The position numbers and the translations under genes are program-made. DNA of 64,000 nucleotides from Streptomyces sp. SID8352 (GTDB taxonomy: Bacteria; Actinomycetota; Actinomycetes; Streptomycetales; Streptomycetaceae), in NCBI RefSeq assembly GCF_009862265.1, contig NZ_WWGX01000078.1, positions 65,173-129,172 on the forward strand. The letters run 5' to 3'. How positions within the stretch are numbered: position 1 is the first letter of the stretch; each line of letters starts with the position of its first letter. The notes beneath the pieces are model-generated. The model was not told the DNA's origin, did not search any database, and saw only the letters and a list, made by a program, of their open reading frames with translations. Shown here piece by piece: positions 1-8,893 of this stretch.

Positions 1-1408
1 TGAAGCCGGTGAGCCGTGCGCGGGCGTGGGCGATCAGTTCCTCCTCGCCGACGGCGGCGCCCTCGCGGGGGACGACGACCGCGGTGACGGCCTCGATCCA
101 GCGCTCGTCGGGCAGGCCGATGACGGCGGTCTCGGCGACGGCCCCGTGGGTGTGGAGGACGTCCTCGACCTGGCGCGGGGCGACCAGCACCCCGCCGGAG
201 TTGATGACGTCCTTCACCCGGTCGACGATGGTGAGCCGGCCGTCCGCGTCCCTGACGGCGAGGTCGCCGGAGTGGAACCAGCCGCCCCGGAAGGCGGCCT
301 CGGTCTCCTCCGGCTCGTCCCAGTAGCCCTCGCACAGTTGCGGTGAGCGGTAGACGATCTCGCCGGGCGTCCCGTCGGGCACGTCGGCGCCGTCCTCGTC
401 GACCACGCGGGCCTCGACGAACAGGACGGGCCGTCCGCAGGAGTCGAGGCGGCCCTCGTGCTCGTCCGGTCCGAGGACGGTGGCGAGGGGGCCGATCTCG
501 CTCTGCCCGAAGCAGTTGTAGAAGGCCAGCCCGGGCAGCCGGGCGCGCAGCCGCTCCAGCACGGGCACCGGCATGACCGAGGCCCCGTAGTAGGCCTTGC
601 GCAGTCCGGCGAGGTCGCGGGTGGCGAAGTCGGGGCGGTTGGCGAGGGCGATCCACACGGTGGGCGGCGCGAAGAGGCTGTCCACCCGGCCGGCCTCGAC
701 GAGGTCGAGGATCCGGTCGCCGTCGGGCGCGTCCAGGATGACGCTGGTGGCGCCTACGGCGAGGTAGGGCAGCAGGAAGACGTGGAGCTGCGCCGAGTGG
801 TAGAGCGGCAGGGCGTGCGCGGGGCGGTCCTCGGCCCGCAGGTCGAGGGCGGTGACGGCGCTCAGGTACTCGTGGACCAGCGCCCGGTGGGTCATCATGG
901 CGCCCTTGGGCCGGGCGGTGGTGCCCGAGGTGTAGAGGAGCTGCACCAGATCGCCGTCCCCGGGCTCCGGCCCGTCGTACGGCGCGGCCCCGGACAGCCG
1001 CTCCAGGAGCGCCCCGGCGGCGTCGCGCAGCGGCAGGGCGGGCACCCCCTCCGGGAGCCGCGCGGCGAGGGCGGGGTCGGTGAGGACCAGGGCGCTGCCG
1101 GACTGGCGCAGGACGTGGGCGAGGTCGTCGCCGGTGAGGTGGTGGTTGACGGGGACGTGGACCAGTCCGGCGCGGGAGCAGGCGAGGAAGGCGATGAGGT
1201 AGGCGTCGGAGTTGTGCCCGTAGGCGGCGACCCGGTCGCCGGGGGCGAGCCCCCGGTCCCGCAGGACGCCCGCCGCGCGGGAGACCGCGGTGTCCAGTTC
1301 GAGGTAGGTCCAGGAGCGGTCGCGGTACTCGACCGCGACGCGCTCGGGGCTGCGGCGGGCGCTGCGCCGCAGCACCCCGTCGACCGTACTGCCGTGTCCG
1401 GGCGTCAT
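1..1408 (-). CDS. Acyl-CoA synthetase (AMP-binding), 3' end outside window
   Basis: ANL-superfamily adenylate-forming enzyme that would activate a carboxylate (probably a fatty acid) with ATP and transfer it to CoA in the cytoplasm. The phosphate-binding signature YTSGTTARPKG lies near residue 160, YNCFGQSE near 300, and GWFHSGDL then DRVKDVINSGG near 375-400. The C-terminal lid with the catalytic A10 lysine is beyond the left window edge, so activity cannot be judged from here. ATG at 1408 is the only good start. No neighbour points to a dedicated pathway: the upstream gene on the same strand is an unrelated FAD oxidoreductase 237 bp away. A FadD-like role is likely; the substrate is unknown. 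Confidence 0.93.
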   Translation of the reverse strand, partial: MTPGHGSTVDGVLRRSARRSPERVAVEYRDRSWTYLELDTAVSRAAGVLRDRGLAPGDRVAAYGHNSDAYLIAFLACSRAGLVHVPVNHHLTGDDLAHVLRQSGSALVLTDPALAARLPEGVPALPLRDAAGALLERLSGAAPYDGPEPGDGDLVQLLYTSGTTARPKGAMMTHRALVHEYLSAVTALDLRAEDRPAHALPLYHSAQLHVFLLPYLAVGATSVILDAPDGDRILDLVEAGRVDSLFAPPTVWIALANRPDFATRDLAGLRKAYYGASVMPVPVLERLRARLPGLAFYNCFGQSEIGPLATVLGPDEHEGRLDSCGRPVLFVEARVVDEDGADVPDGTPGEIVYRSPQLCEGYWDEPEETEAAFRGGWFHSGDLAVRDADGRLTIVDRVKDVINSGGVLVAPRQVEDVLHTHGAVAETAVIGLPDERWIEAVTAVVVPREGAAVGEEELIAHARARLTGF

Positions 1409-1645
1409 GGCCCGATCCTGGGCCGGGGAGCCGGAGGGGTCAAGGGATGTGCCCGGGGTCCCGGAGCGGGCGGCGGTGGCCGCGCCGGGGCCGCCGGGCC
1501 GGCTCGTGCGGGCGGCGCCTCCTGGGACGCGGCACGGGGTGCGGGCCGCCGGGGCCTCGGCCCGCCCGGCCCGCCCGGCCCGCCCGGCGGCCCAGCGGCC
1601 CAGCGGCCCCGCAGCCGTATCGTGCGGCGGGCACGCCCGGTGGTC

Positions 1646-3244
1646 CTACGTCCCGGGCGCGCCGGAGACCGGTCGGTCCCCCGGCCGCTCCTCCAGTACG
1701 GCCATGGCGGCGTTGTGCCCCGGTACGCCGCTCACCCCTCCACCGCGCACCGCGCCCGCCCCGCAGAGCAGCACGTTGGGCCACGCGGTGGCGACGCCCC
1801 AGCGGCCGGCGTCCTCGGCGGCGTACGGCCAGGACAGGTCGCGGTGGAAGATGTGGCCGCCGGGCAGGCGCAGATCGCGCTCCAGGTCCAGCGGTGAGCG
1901 GGCCTCGATGCAGGGCCGCCCGTCGGCGTCGGTGGCCAGGCAGTCCGCGAGCGGCTCGGCGAGGTGGGCGTCGAGCTGGGCGAGGGTCGCGGCCAGCAGG
2001 CGGTCGCGGGTCGTGTCGTGGTCGTCGGCGAACAGCCGGGCGGGGGTGTGCAGGCCGAACAGGGTGAGGGTGTGCATGCCCCGGGCGGCCAGGTGGGGGG
2101 CGAGGATGGTCGGGTCGGTCAGCGAGTGGCAGTAGATCTCGGAGGGCGGGGCGGCGGGCGGCTCACCGGCGGCGGCCCGCGCGTGGGCGGCCGCCAGTTG
2201 CCCGTAGCCCTCCGCGATGTGGAAGGTGCCGGCGAAGGCCTCGCGCGGGTCGGTGAGCGGATCGCGCAGCGCGGGCAGCCGGTCGAGCAGCATGTTCACC
2301 TTGAGCTGGGCGCCTTCGGCGGGCGGCGGCGGTGTCCCACCGGTCAGGGCGGCCAGTTCGTGCGGGGAGGCGTTGACCAGGACGTGGCGGGCGGCGGTGG
2401 TGTGCTCGCCGTCGGCGTGGCGGTGGGTGACCTCGGCGGTGCGGCCGTCGGTGGCGAGGCGCACCGCCTCGTGGCCGGTGGCGATCACGGCACCGGCGGC
2501 GCGGGCGGCGTCGGTCAGGGCCCGGGTGAGCGCGCCCATGCCGCCGACGGGGACGTTCCAGGCGCCGGTGCCGCCGCCGATGACGTGGTAGAGGAAGCAG
2601 CGGTTCTGGCGCAGCCCGGGGTCGTGCGCGTCGGCGAAGGTGCCGATCAGGCCGTCGGTGAGGACCACGCCGCGCACGAGGTCGTCGGCGAAGTGCTCCT
2701 CGACGGCGACGCCGAGGGGCTCCTCGAACAGCGCCCGCCAGGCGTCGGCGTCGTCGATCCGGCGGCGCAGGGCGTCCCGGGTGGGCAGCGGCTCGGTGAG
2801 GGTGGGGAAGACCCGGCGGGCGACGTGCTCGGTCATGGCGTAGAAGCGGCGCCAGGCGGTGTACTCGCGGTCGGAGCCGGTGAGCCGGGCGAAGGACTCG
2901 CGGGTGCGCCGCTCGCCGCCACCCACGAGCAGCCCGGTGGGGCGGCCGTCGCGTTCGGTGGGCGTGTAGGAGGAGATCGTGCGGGCGCGGACCCTAAAGT
3001 CGAGCCCCAGGTCCCGCACGATCTTGTCCGGCAACAGGCTGACCAGGTACGAGTACCGGGACAGCCGGGCGTCGACACCGGGGAAGGGGCGGCCGGACAC
3101 GGCCGCTCCCCCGGTGTGCCCGAGCCGTTCGAGGACCAGGACGGAGCGTCCGGCGCGGGCCAGGTAGGCGGCGGCGACCAGTCCGTTGTGGCCGCCGCCG
3201 ACGATGACGGCGTCGTAGGAGCGCGGGTGCGGGTGCGGCGTCAT
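1646..3244 (-). CDS. FAD-dependent oxidoreductase, phytoene desaturase/PYROXD2-like
   Basis: A 532-residue flavoprotein of the CrtI/PYROXD2 family. The N terminus has the dinucleotide-binding fold VIVGGGHNGLVAAAYLARAG at about residues 11-30, and the C terminus has the family's second FAD-contact region (LLCGAGAVRGGGVSGVPG). An ATG at 3244 precedes the Rossmann strand by ten residues, as usual in this family. No phytoene synthase or other carotenoid gene is nearby, so a carotenoid role is not supported; the PYROXD2-like subgroup has no settled substrate. The in-frame upstream extension to about 3400 is a GC-rich artefact without a better start. Confidence 0.9.
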   Translation of the reverse strand: MTPHPHPRSYDAVIVGGGHNGLVAAAYLARAGRSVLVLERLGHTGGAAVSGRPFPGVDARLSRYSYLVSLLPDKIVRDLGLDFRVRARTISSYTPTERDGRPTGLLVGGGERRTRESFARLTGSDREYTAWRRFYAMTEHVARRVFPTLTEPLPTRDALRRRIDDADAWRALFEEPLGVAVEEHFADDLVRGVVLTDGLIGTFADAHDPGLRQNRCFLYHVIGGGTGAWNVPVGGMGALTRALTDAARAAGAVIATGHEAVRLATDGRTAEVTHRHADGEHTTAARHVLVNASPHELAALTGGTPPPPAEGAQLKVNMLLDRLPALRDPLTDPREAFAGTFHIAEGYGQLAAAHARAAAGEPPAAPPSEIYCHSLTDPTILAPHLAARGMHTLTLFGLHTPARLFADDHDTTRDRLLAATLAQLDAHLAEPLADCLATDADGRPCIEARSPLDLERDLRLPGGHIFHRDLSWPYAAEDAGRWGVATAWPNVLLCGAGAVRGGGVSGVPGHNAAMAVLEERPGDRPVSGAPGT

Positions 3245-3451
3245 GGCTCTTGGTAGCACGGGGCGGGACGGGGAGCCAGGGGCCCGCGGGACGGACGTGG
3301 ACGGGGGCGGTGCGGCCAGGTCCCGGCCGGGCCTTCCGGGGGCGTCGCGGAGTCGCCCGGACGCGGTCGGAACGCCCGGACGCGGACGGGACCCTTGCCG
3401 CACCCCGGCACGGCCGCGGCGAGGGCACGCGGCCGTGCCGGGACGCCCCGC

Positions 3452-3826
3452 TCAGCGCAGGGTCGTCAGGAACGTGTCGCAGGCGCGGGCGCAGGCCCGG
3501 CACGCCTCGGCGCTCTCCTCGGCGTCCGGCTGCCCGTCGAAGGCGTGGGCGGTCTCCAGGCACACCTGGCGGCACCACTCGACCTGGACCCGGATGGCCT
3601 CCTCGTCCACCTGGTTCTGTTCGGAGAGCACCCGGCAGGTGGCGTCGCACACCTCCGCGCACATGATGCCCTTGCGCCGGGCGAGTTCCTGGTCCTCGTT
3701 CCCGTCCGGGTCCACGAGGCTCGCGCGCAGCGCGCACGACCTGCCGCACGTGGCGCACGCCTGCGCGCACGCGAAGCGGTCCTCCAGAAACCGGAAGAGT
3801 TCCTGCTGCGAAGTCGTCGAGGTCAC
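3452..3826 (-). CDS. Four-helix-bundle copper-binding protein (Csp-like)
   Basis: A small (124 aa) cysteine-rich helical protein. Cysteines occur in the spaced pairs typical of copper-storage proteins: CAQACATCGRSC near residues 20-31, then CAEVCDATC, CRQVC and CRACARAC. Csp proteins line a four-helix bundle with Cys thiols that bind many Cu(I) ions; lack of a signal peptide suggests a cytosolic form. The GTG at 3826 directly follows GGAGGAG, which is close for a ribosome binding site, so initiation could be slightly different. Older annotations call such proteins ferredoxin-like. A heme-copper oxidase pair lies about 0.6 kb beyond, which may be coincidental. Confidence 0.85.
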   Translation of the reverse strand: MTSTTSQQELFRFLEDRFACAQACATCGRSCALRASLVDPDGNEDQELARRKGIMCAEVCDATCRVLSEQNQVDEEAIRVQVEWCRQVCLETAHAFDGQPDAEESAEACRACARACDTFLTTLR

Positions 3827-3979
3827 CTCCTCCGGGTTGCCCCCGGGCGCACCGCCAAACCGGACGGGGACCGGCGCCGGGCGACGGCGCGGGCGGCTCC
3901 GGCGGGTGTGCGGCGGGCCGCGGGCGGGGCCCGTCGTGCGGCGCGGGTTCACCCGGGGGGCCCGGGGTACCCGGGCCGG

Positions 3980-4336
3980 ATGACCGACACGTGGATGGAC
4001 CTCGCAGCGGACTCCGGCGCGATGAGTGCGGGGCTGGTGATCGCGGCCGTCGTGGTGGTCGCCCTGCTGATCGGCGCCTTCGCGCTGGGCAGCCGGGTGC
4101 GGCGCCGGGAACTGCCGCCGCCGACGGCGGACGAGCAGCCGAGGCTGCCGCCCGACGGGGCGGTGCACGAGATCCGGGAGCACCGGGAGGCCGAGGAGAT
4201 GCCGCACGACGGCGACCGGATGCTGCCGCACGAACTGCGCCACCAGGGCACCCGCAGCGCGCCCGAGGAGCACCGGCGCAAGTGGAGCGAGGGCGGCAGC
4301 GGTTCGTTCGGCAGCGGCGGCCCCGGCGTCCGCTGA
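3980..4336 (+). CDS. DUF6479-type single-pass membrane protein
   Basis: A 118-residue protein with one hydrophobic helix (residues about 14-37, LVIAAVVVVALLIGAFALGS) followed by basic RVRRR and a hydrophilic, acidic and His-rich cytoplasmic tail ending in a Ser/Gly stretch. The layout matches DUF6479, a family of short Streptomyces membrane proteins of unknown role. ATG at 3980 lies 154 bp from the divergent copper-protein gene. Function unknown. Confidence 0.75.
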   Translation: MTDTWMDLAADSGAMSAGLVIAAVVVVALLIGAFALGSRVRRRELPPPTADEQPRLPPDGAVHEIREHREAEEMPHDGDRMLPHELRHQGTRSAPEEHRRKWSEGGSGSFGSGGPGVR

Positions 4337-4401
4337 CTCCCCCGGCGCAGGGCACGGAGCGGGGACGCCCATCGCACCGGACTTTGGGCCCCGCCTTGCG
4401 G

Positions 4402-4440
4402 CCCGGCGCCCGCCCCCGTGACCGGGGGCCGGGCGCCGGG
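4402..4440. terminator. Bidirectional hairpin between convergent genes
   Basis: The left arm (4402-4418) and right arm (4422-4440) are complementary except for one bulged C, with a 3-nt loop. It sits in the 110-bp gap between the convergent DUF6479 gene and ctaF. No T-tract follows, as is usual for Streptomyces hairpin terminators. Confidence 0.7.
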
Positions 4441-4446
4441 CCGCTC

Positions 4447-4878
4447 TCAGGGACCCTGTCCCGGGGGCGGTGGCGGCGCGTCGTGGCGCCGGGTGCCGCG
4501 CCCCGCGTACTGGAGGACCAGGGCCGGGACGGCGAGCGCGAGCAGGCCGCAGCCGATCAGGGCGAGCCAGAGGCCGAACACGACGCCGAGGGCGACGACG
4601 GCCGCCCCGAGCGCGACGGCGAGGGGCCAGGGGCTGTGCGGGGCGAAGAATCCCAGCGGTCCGGTGCCGTCGGCCGTCTCGGCGTCGCCCCGGTCCTGGG
4701 GGCCCGTGCCGTGCCTGCGGTGCTGCACCCGCAGGAAGAAGGCGATGACCAGGGCCATCAGGAAGGCGACGGTCAGGGCGACGGTGCCGACGGGTTCGGC
4801 GGACCACCAGCCGTACAGGACGGCGGCGGAGGCGAAAAACACCGCGACGCCGGTGAACAGCCGGGCCTCGGTCCTCAC
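4447..4878 (-). CDS. ctaF: Cytochrome c oxidase subunit IV, actinobacterial type
   Basis: A 143-residue protein with four hydrophobic helices in two pairs (about residues 5-24, 29-49, 82-101 and 104-124) and a Pro-rich C terminus, matching the actinobacterial aa3 oxidase subunit IV (CtaF). Its GTG start overlaps the ctaD stop codon (GTGA), so the two are translationally coupled. CtaF stabilises the aa3 oxidase core in the membrane. The tail of the downstream strand runs into the hairpin at 4402-4440. Confidence 0.88.
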   Translation of the reverse strand: MRTEARLFTGVAVFFASAAVLYGWWSAEPVGTVALTVAFLMALVIAFFLRVQHRRHGTGPQDRGDAETADGTGPLGFFAPHSPWPLAVALGAAVVALGVVFGLWLALIGCGLLALAVPALVLQYAGRGTRRHDAPPPPPGQGP

Positions 4879-6551
4879 CGCGCGTCCCTCCCCCCGGTCC
4901 GGCCGACGCCGGGGTGGTGGAGGTCGAACGCCGGGGACTCGGAGCGGATGCGCGGCAGGGCGGTGAAGTTGTGGCGCGGCGGCGGGCAGGAGGTGGCCCA
5001 TTCGAGGGAGCGGCCGTAGCCCCAGGGGTCGTCCTGCTCCACGCGGGCGCCGTACTGGTGGGTGCGCCACACGTTGTGGAGGAACGGCAGCACGGACAGG
5101 CCGAGCAGCAGGGAGCCGATGGTGCTGACGGTGTTGAGCGCGGTGAAGCCGTCGGAGGCCAGGTAGTCGGCGTATCGGCGGGGCATGCCGCGCTCCCCCA
5201 GCCAGTGCTGGACGAGGAAGGTGGTCTGGAAGCCGGTGAAGAGGGTCCAGAAGTGGATCTTCCCCAGGCGTTCGTCGAGCATCCGGCCGGTGAGCTTGGG
5301 CCACCAGAAGTAGAAGCCGGCGAACATCGCGAAGACGACCGTCCCGAACAGCACGTAGTGCAGGTGGGCGACGATGAAGTACGAGTCCGTGAGCGGGAAG
5401 TCCAGCGGTGGGGAGGCGATGAGGACCCCGCTCATCCCGCCGAGCAGGAAGGTCACCAGGAACCCCGTCGTCCAGAGCATGGGGGTCTCGAAGGACAGCG
5501 AGCCGTGGACCATGGTGCCGATCCAGTTGAAGAACTTCACCCCGGTCGGCACCGCGATGAGGAACGACATGGCGGAGAAGAACGGGAGCAGCACCGCGCC
5601 GGTGGCGAACATGTGGTGGGCCCACACCACGGCGGAGAGCATGGTGATGGCGATGGTGGCGCCGACCAGGCTGGTGTAGCCGAAGACGGGCTTGCGGCTG
5701 AAGACCGGGATGATCTCGGAGACGATCCCGAAGAACGGCAGCGCGACGATGTACACCTCGGGGTGGCCGAAGAACCAGAACAGGTGCTGCCACAGCAGGG
5801 CCCCGCCGTTCGCCGCGTCGAAGATGTGGGCGCCCAGCGCGCGGTCCGCCTCCAACGCGAGCAGCGCGGCGGTGAGGACGGGGAAGGCGGGCAGCACCAG
5901 GATCGAGGTGAACAGCACGTTCCAGGTGAAGATCGGCATCCGGAACATGGTCATGCCGGGGGCGCGCAGGCACAGGATCGTGGTGACGAAGTTGACGGCG
6001 GTGAGGGTGGTCGACACACCGCTGACCACCAGGCCCATGGTCCACAGGTCGCCGCCCGGCCCGGGGGTGAAGGCGGCGCCGTTGAGCGGCGCGTAGGCGA
6101 ACCAGCCGAACGAGGCCGCGCCCGACGGGGTCAGCAGACCGGCGAGCACCACCAGCCCGCCGAACAGGTACATCCAGTAGGACAGGGCGTTGAGCCGGGG
6201 GAAGGCCAGGTCGGGGGCGCCGATCTGGAGCGGCATCACGGCGTTGGCGAACCCGGCGAACAGCGGGGTGGCGAACAGCAGCATCATGACCGTGCCGTGC
6301 ACGGTGAAGAGCTGGTTGTACTGGTACGCGGTGAACAACTGGAGCCCGGGGCGGGCGAGTTCGGCGCGCATCAGCAGGGCGAGGACACCTCCGAAGAGGA
6401 AGAAGCCGAAGGACGTCGCCAGATAGAGGTTGCCGATCACCTTGTGGTCGGTCGTGGTCGTCCAGCGCACCAGGGCGCGCCCGGGTGCGCGGTTCGCGCG
6501 GTGCCGCTCCGGATCCCGGTGCGGCGGTCCGGTCCTCTGCTGCACCGCCAT
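4875..6551 (-). CDS. ctaD: Cytochrome c oxidase subunit I (aa3 type)
   Basis: The 558-residue catalytic subunit reduces O2 at a heme a3-CuB centre in the cytoplasmic membrane. Heme a ligand His85 (TVHG), the D-channel Asp114 (IGAPDLAFPR), the CuB/cross-link site FFGHPEVY, the WAHHMF His pair, the K-channel lysine in PTGVKFF and heme ligands in AHLHYVLFG are all present, so the enzyme looks active. ATG at 6551 gives the usual short N terminus before RWTTTTDHKVIG. Unlike the main actinobacterial oxidase locus there is no ctaC, ctaE or qcrCAB nearby, so this is an orphan ctaD-ctaF pair and probably a second copy. It must borrow subunits II and III from elsewhere. Confidence 0.95.
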   Translation of the reverse strand: MAVQQRTGPPHRDPERHRANRAPGRALVRWTTTTDHKVIGNLYLATSFGFFLFGGVLALLMRAELARPGLQLFTAYQYNQLFTVHGTVMMLLFATPLFAGFANAVMPLQIGAPDLAFPRLNALSYWMYLFGGLVVLAGLLTPSGAASFGWFAYAPLNGAAFTPGPGGDLWTMGLVVSGVSTTLTAVNFVTTILCLRAPGMTMFRMPIFTWNVLFTSILVLPAFPVLTAALLALEADRALGAHIFDAANGGALLWQHLFWFFGHPEVYIVALPFFGIVSEIIPVFSRKPVFGYTSLVGATIAITMLSAVVWAHHMFATGAVLLPFFSAMSFLIAVPTGVKFFNWIGTMVHGSLSFETPMLWTTGFLVTFLLGGMSGVLIASPPLDFPLTDSYFIVAHLHYVLFGTVVFAMFAGFYFWWPKLTGRMLDERLGKIHFWTLFTGFQTTFLVQHWLGERGMPRRYADYLASDGFTALNTVSTIGSLLLGLSVLPFLHNVWRTHQYGARVEQDDPWGYGRSLEWATSCPPPRHNFTALPRIRSESPAFDLHHPGVGRTGGRDAR

Positions 6552-6748
6552 GCGGCGGAGGGTATCCGCGGGCCGGGGCGCCCGTCGCAGGACCACGCCG
6601 GGGCGGGGCCGGTTTACGCCCGGGGGGCGGGGCACCCGGCGGGTCCGCCCGGCGGGTGGGGGCTCGGTACCCCGTGCGGCGCGTGCCGGGTTGCCCCGGG
6701 CACGGGGTCCGGGAGGGTGGAGTGGGGCGGCCGAGAGAGGAGCGTCGC

Positions 6749-8800
6749 GTGGAGGCGTCCGGGGCCGATGACTCGATGGTGCTGAACGCGCTGTTCAGCC
6801 AGTCGCCCCAGGGGCTGTTCGTCCTCGACACGGAGCTGCGGGTCGTCCGGTTCAACCCGTCCGCGCGGGCGCTTCGGCGGTTGTCGGCCGAGGAGGTGGT
6901 CGGCCACACCGTCGGGGAGTTCGCCCCCGGGTTCCCCGCGGCCGAGCTGACCGGGCTGGCCCGGGAGGTGCTCGCCACCGGGGAGCCGCTGCGGGACCAT
7001 CTGGTGCGGGGCTCCACCCGGACCCAGCCGCGGCACACGCTGGCCGTCGAGGTGTCGCTGTTCCGGCTGAACGACGCGGACGGCGGGGTGCTGGGCCTGG
7101 TGGCGGTGCTGGAGGACGTCACCGAGCGGCAGGCCGCGGCCGACCGGCTGGCCGTGCTGGGCCGGGTGCACCGCACCGTCGGATCCACGCTCGACGAGCG
7201 GTCGACCGCCGGCGAGCTGGCCCGGGCGCTGGCGCCGGGGTTCGCCGAGGCGGCCTTCGTGCACCTCTCCGACGCCGCCGGCGGCGGGGGAGCCGCCCGG
7301 CCGGGCCCGCTGCCCGCCGACACCCCGTTGCGCGTGGCCGGGCACGCGCCCGAGTCGGCCCGGCCACCGGACCGCGGGGGCGGCCGCCCCTTCCCCTTCC
7401 CGACGCCCTTCACCCAGGTGCTCAACGACGCGCGGGCCCGGCTGCTGACCCTCTCCGCCGACACCCCCTGGCTGCGGACGGACCCGGAGCGGTTCGCGCC
7501 GCTGGTGGAGGCGGGCGTCCATTCGATGATCGTGGCGCCGCTGCGGGTGCGGGACGAGGTGCTGGGGCTGCTGACGCTCTGCCGGACCCTGCGCACCGAC
7601 GCCTTCGGGGAGGCGGATCTGGACCTGGCCCGGCAGGCGGCGCTGGCCGGCGCCGCCCATCTGGACAACGCCCGCGCCTACCACCGCGAGCACACCATCG
7701 CCTCGGCGCTCCAGCACCGGCTGCAACCGCGGCCCGCCCCGGAGCTGTCGGCCGTGGAGACCGCCCAGGTGTACCTGCCGGAGAGCGCGGGCGGCGACTG
7801 GTTCGACGTGATCCCGCTGTCGGGGGCGCGGGTCGCGCTGGTGGTCGGGGACGTGACCGGGCACGGCATCGAGGCCGCCGCCACCATGGGGCAGTTGCGG
7901 ATCGCGCTGCGCGGGCTGGCGTCGCAGGACCTGGAGCCGGACGAACTGTTCACCCACCTCGACGAGGTGGCGGCGATCATCGGCACCGAACCGCCGGACG
8001 CCTCACCCGCGTACGTGGCGACCTGTGCGGTGGCGGTCTACGACCCCGTCACGCTCACCTGCGTCCTCCTCCGGGCGGGGCATCCCGCACCGGTGGTGCT
8101 GGACCCGCAGGGCGCGCCGGTGGCGGTGGAGGTGCCGGAGGGGCCGGCGCTGGGCGCGGGCGGCGGGGGCGGGTACACCCCGGTGTCGGTGCAGCTGGCT
8201 CCGGGGAGTCTGCTGGCGCTCTACACCGACGGGCTGGTGGCCGCCTGCGGGCCCGACGAGTCCTGCCGACGGCGGCGGCTGGAGAACTTCCTGGCGCCGA
8301 TGGACCGCTCGCTCACGGAGCTGGCCGACACCGCCCTGTACGCGCTGGCCCCGCCGCGCGACGACGACGCGGTGCTGCTGCTCGCCCGCACCCGGGCGCT
8401 GCCGCAGGAGCACGTCACGGTGTGGACGCTGCCCACCGACGGTTCCGTGGTGGCGACGGCGCGGCGGCTGGTGGAGCAGCAGCTCTCGGCGTGGGGGCTG
8501 TCCGGGGCGGCGTCCGACACCGAACTGATCGTCAGCGAGCTGGTGACCAACGCCATCCTGCACGGGAAGGGCCCGATCCGGCTGCGGCTGATCCTCGACG
8601 GGGACCGTCTGCTGTCCGAGGTCACCGACGCCAACGGCGCGGCGCCGCACCTGCGGCACGCCCGGGAGGGCGACGAGGGCGGGCGGGGGCTGTTCATCGT
8701 GATGCGGCTCAGCTCCCGCTGGGGGGTGCGCCACACCCGCCGGGACAAGACGATCTGGTCCGAGCAGCGGCTCGTGCCGGAGCGGGACGGGGCGGCCTGA
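6749..8800 (+). CDS. PAS-GAF-SpoIIE phosphatase with C-terminal HATPase
   Basis: A 683-residue cytoplasmic sensor of the RsbU/SpoIIE partner-switching type. The order is PAS (about 10-125), GAF (about 145-305), PP2C-like SpoIIE domain (about 318-540; metal-binding GGDWFDVIPL near 348 and GDVTGHG) and an anti-sigma-like HATPase_c domain (about 555-680; SELVTNAILHG near 595). Having both a Ser/Thr phosphatase and an anti-sigma-type kinase domain in one chain is common in Streptomyces and suggests control of an STAS anti-sigma-factor antagonist. I chose GTG at 6749 because GAGAGGAG lies 6-7 nt upstream; ATG at 6776 is an alternative. No sigma or STAS gene is adjacent. Confidence 0.9.
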   Translation: MEASGADDSMVLNALFSQSPQGLFVLDTELRVVRFNPSARALRRLSAEEVVGHTVGEFAPGFPAAELTGLAREVLATGEPLRDHLVRGSTRTQPRHTLAVEVSLFRLNDADGGVLGLVAVLEDVTERQAAADRLAVLGRVHRTVGSTLDERSTAGELARALAPGFAEAAFVHLSDAAGGGGAARPGPLPADTPLRVAGHAPESARPPDRGGGRPFPFPTPFTQVLNDARARLLTLSADTPWLRTDPERFAPLVEAGVHSMIVAPLRVRDEVLGLLTLCRTLRTDAFGEADLDLARQAALAGAAHLDNARAYHREHTIASALQHRLQPRPAPELSAVETAQVYLPESAGGDWFDVIPLSGARVALVVGDVTGHGIEAAATMGQLRIALRGLASQDLEPDELFTHLDEVAAIIGTEPPDASPAYVATCAVAVYDPVTLTCVLLRAGHPAPVVLDPQGAPVAVEVPEGPALGAGGGGGYTPVSVQLAPGSLLALYTDGLVAACGPDESCRRRRLENFLAPMDRSLTELADTALYALAPPRDDDAVLLLARTRALPQEHVTVWTLPTDGSVVATARRLVEQQLSAWGLSGAASDTELIVSELVTNAILHGKGPIRLRLILDGDRLLSEVTDANGAAPHLRHAREGDEGGRGLFIVMRLSSRWGVRHTRRDKTIWSEQRLVPERDGAA

Positions 8801-8812
8801 GCCCCGTGCACC

Positions 8813-8848
8813 CGCGGGTCCGCGGGTCCGCGGGTCCGCGGGTCCGCG
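8813..8848. repeat. 8-bp tandem repeat between convergent genes
   Basis: Four perfect copies of cgcgggtc (8813-8844) plus a partial fifth sit in the 93-bp gap between the convergent phosphatase and CDF genes. Each junction contains the palindrome CCGCGG, so the array could also fold as a terminator. Confidence 0.85.
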
Positions 8849-8893
8849 GGGGCACGGAGGCACGGGGGCATGGGGGTGCGGGGGCGCGGATGA

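Noticed and set aside
458..1897. Long plus-strand frame opposite the acyl-CoA synthetase.
   Set aside because: Shadow frame caused by GC-rich codon bias; the minus-strand frame has clear family motifs.
8813..8848. The cgcgggtc array as a CRISPR.
   Set aside because: Units are 8 bp and contiguous with no spacers.
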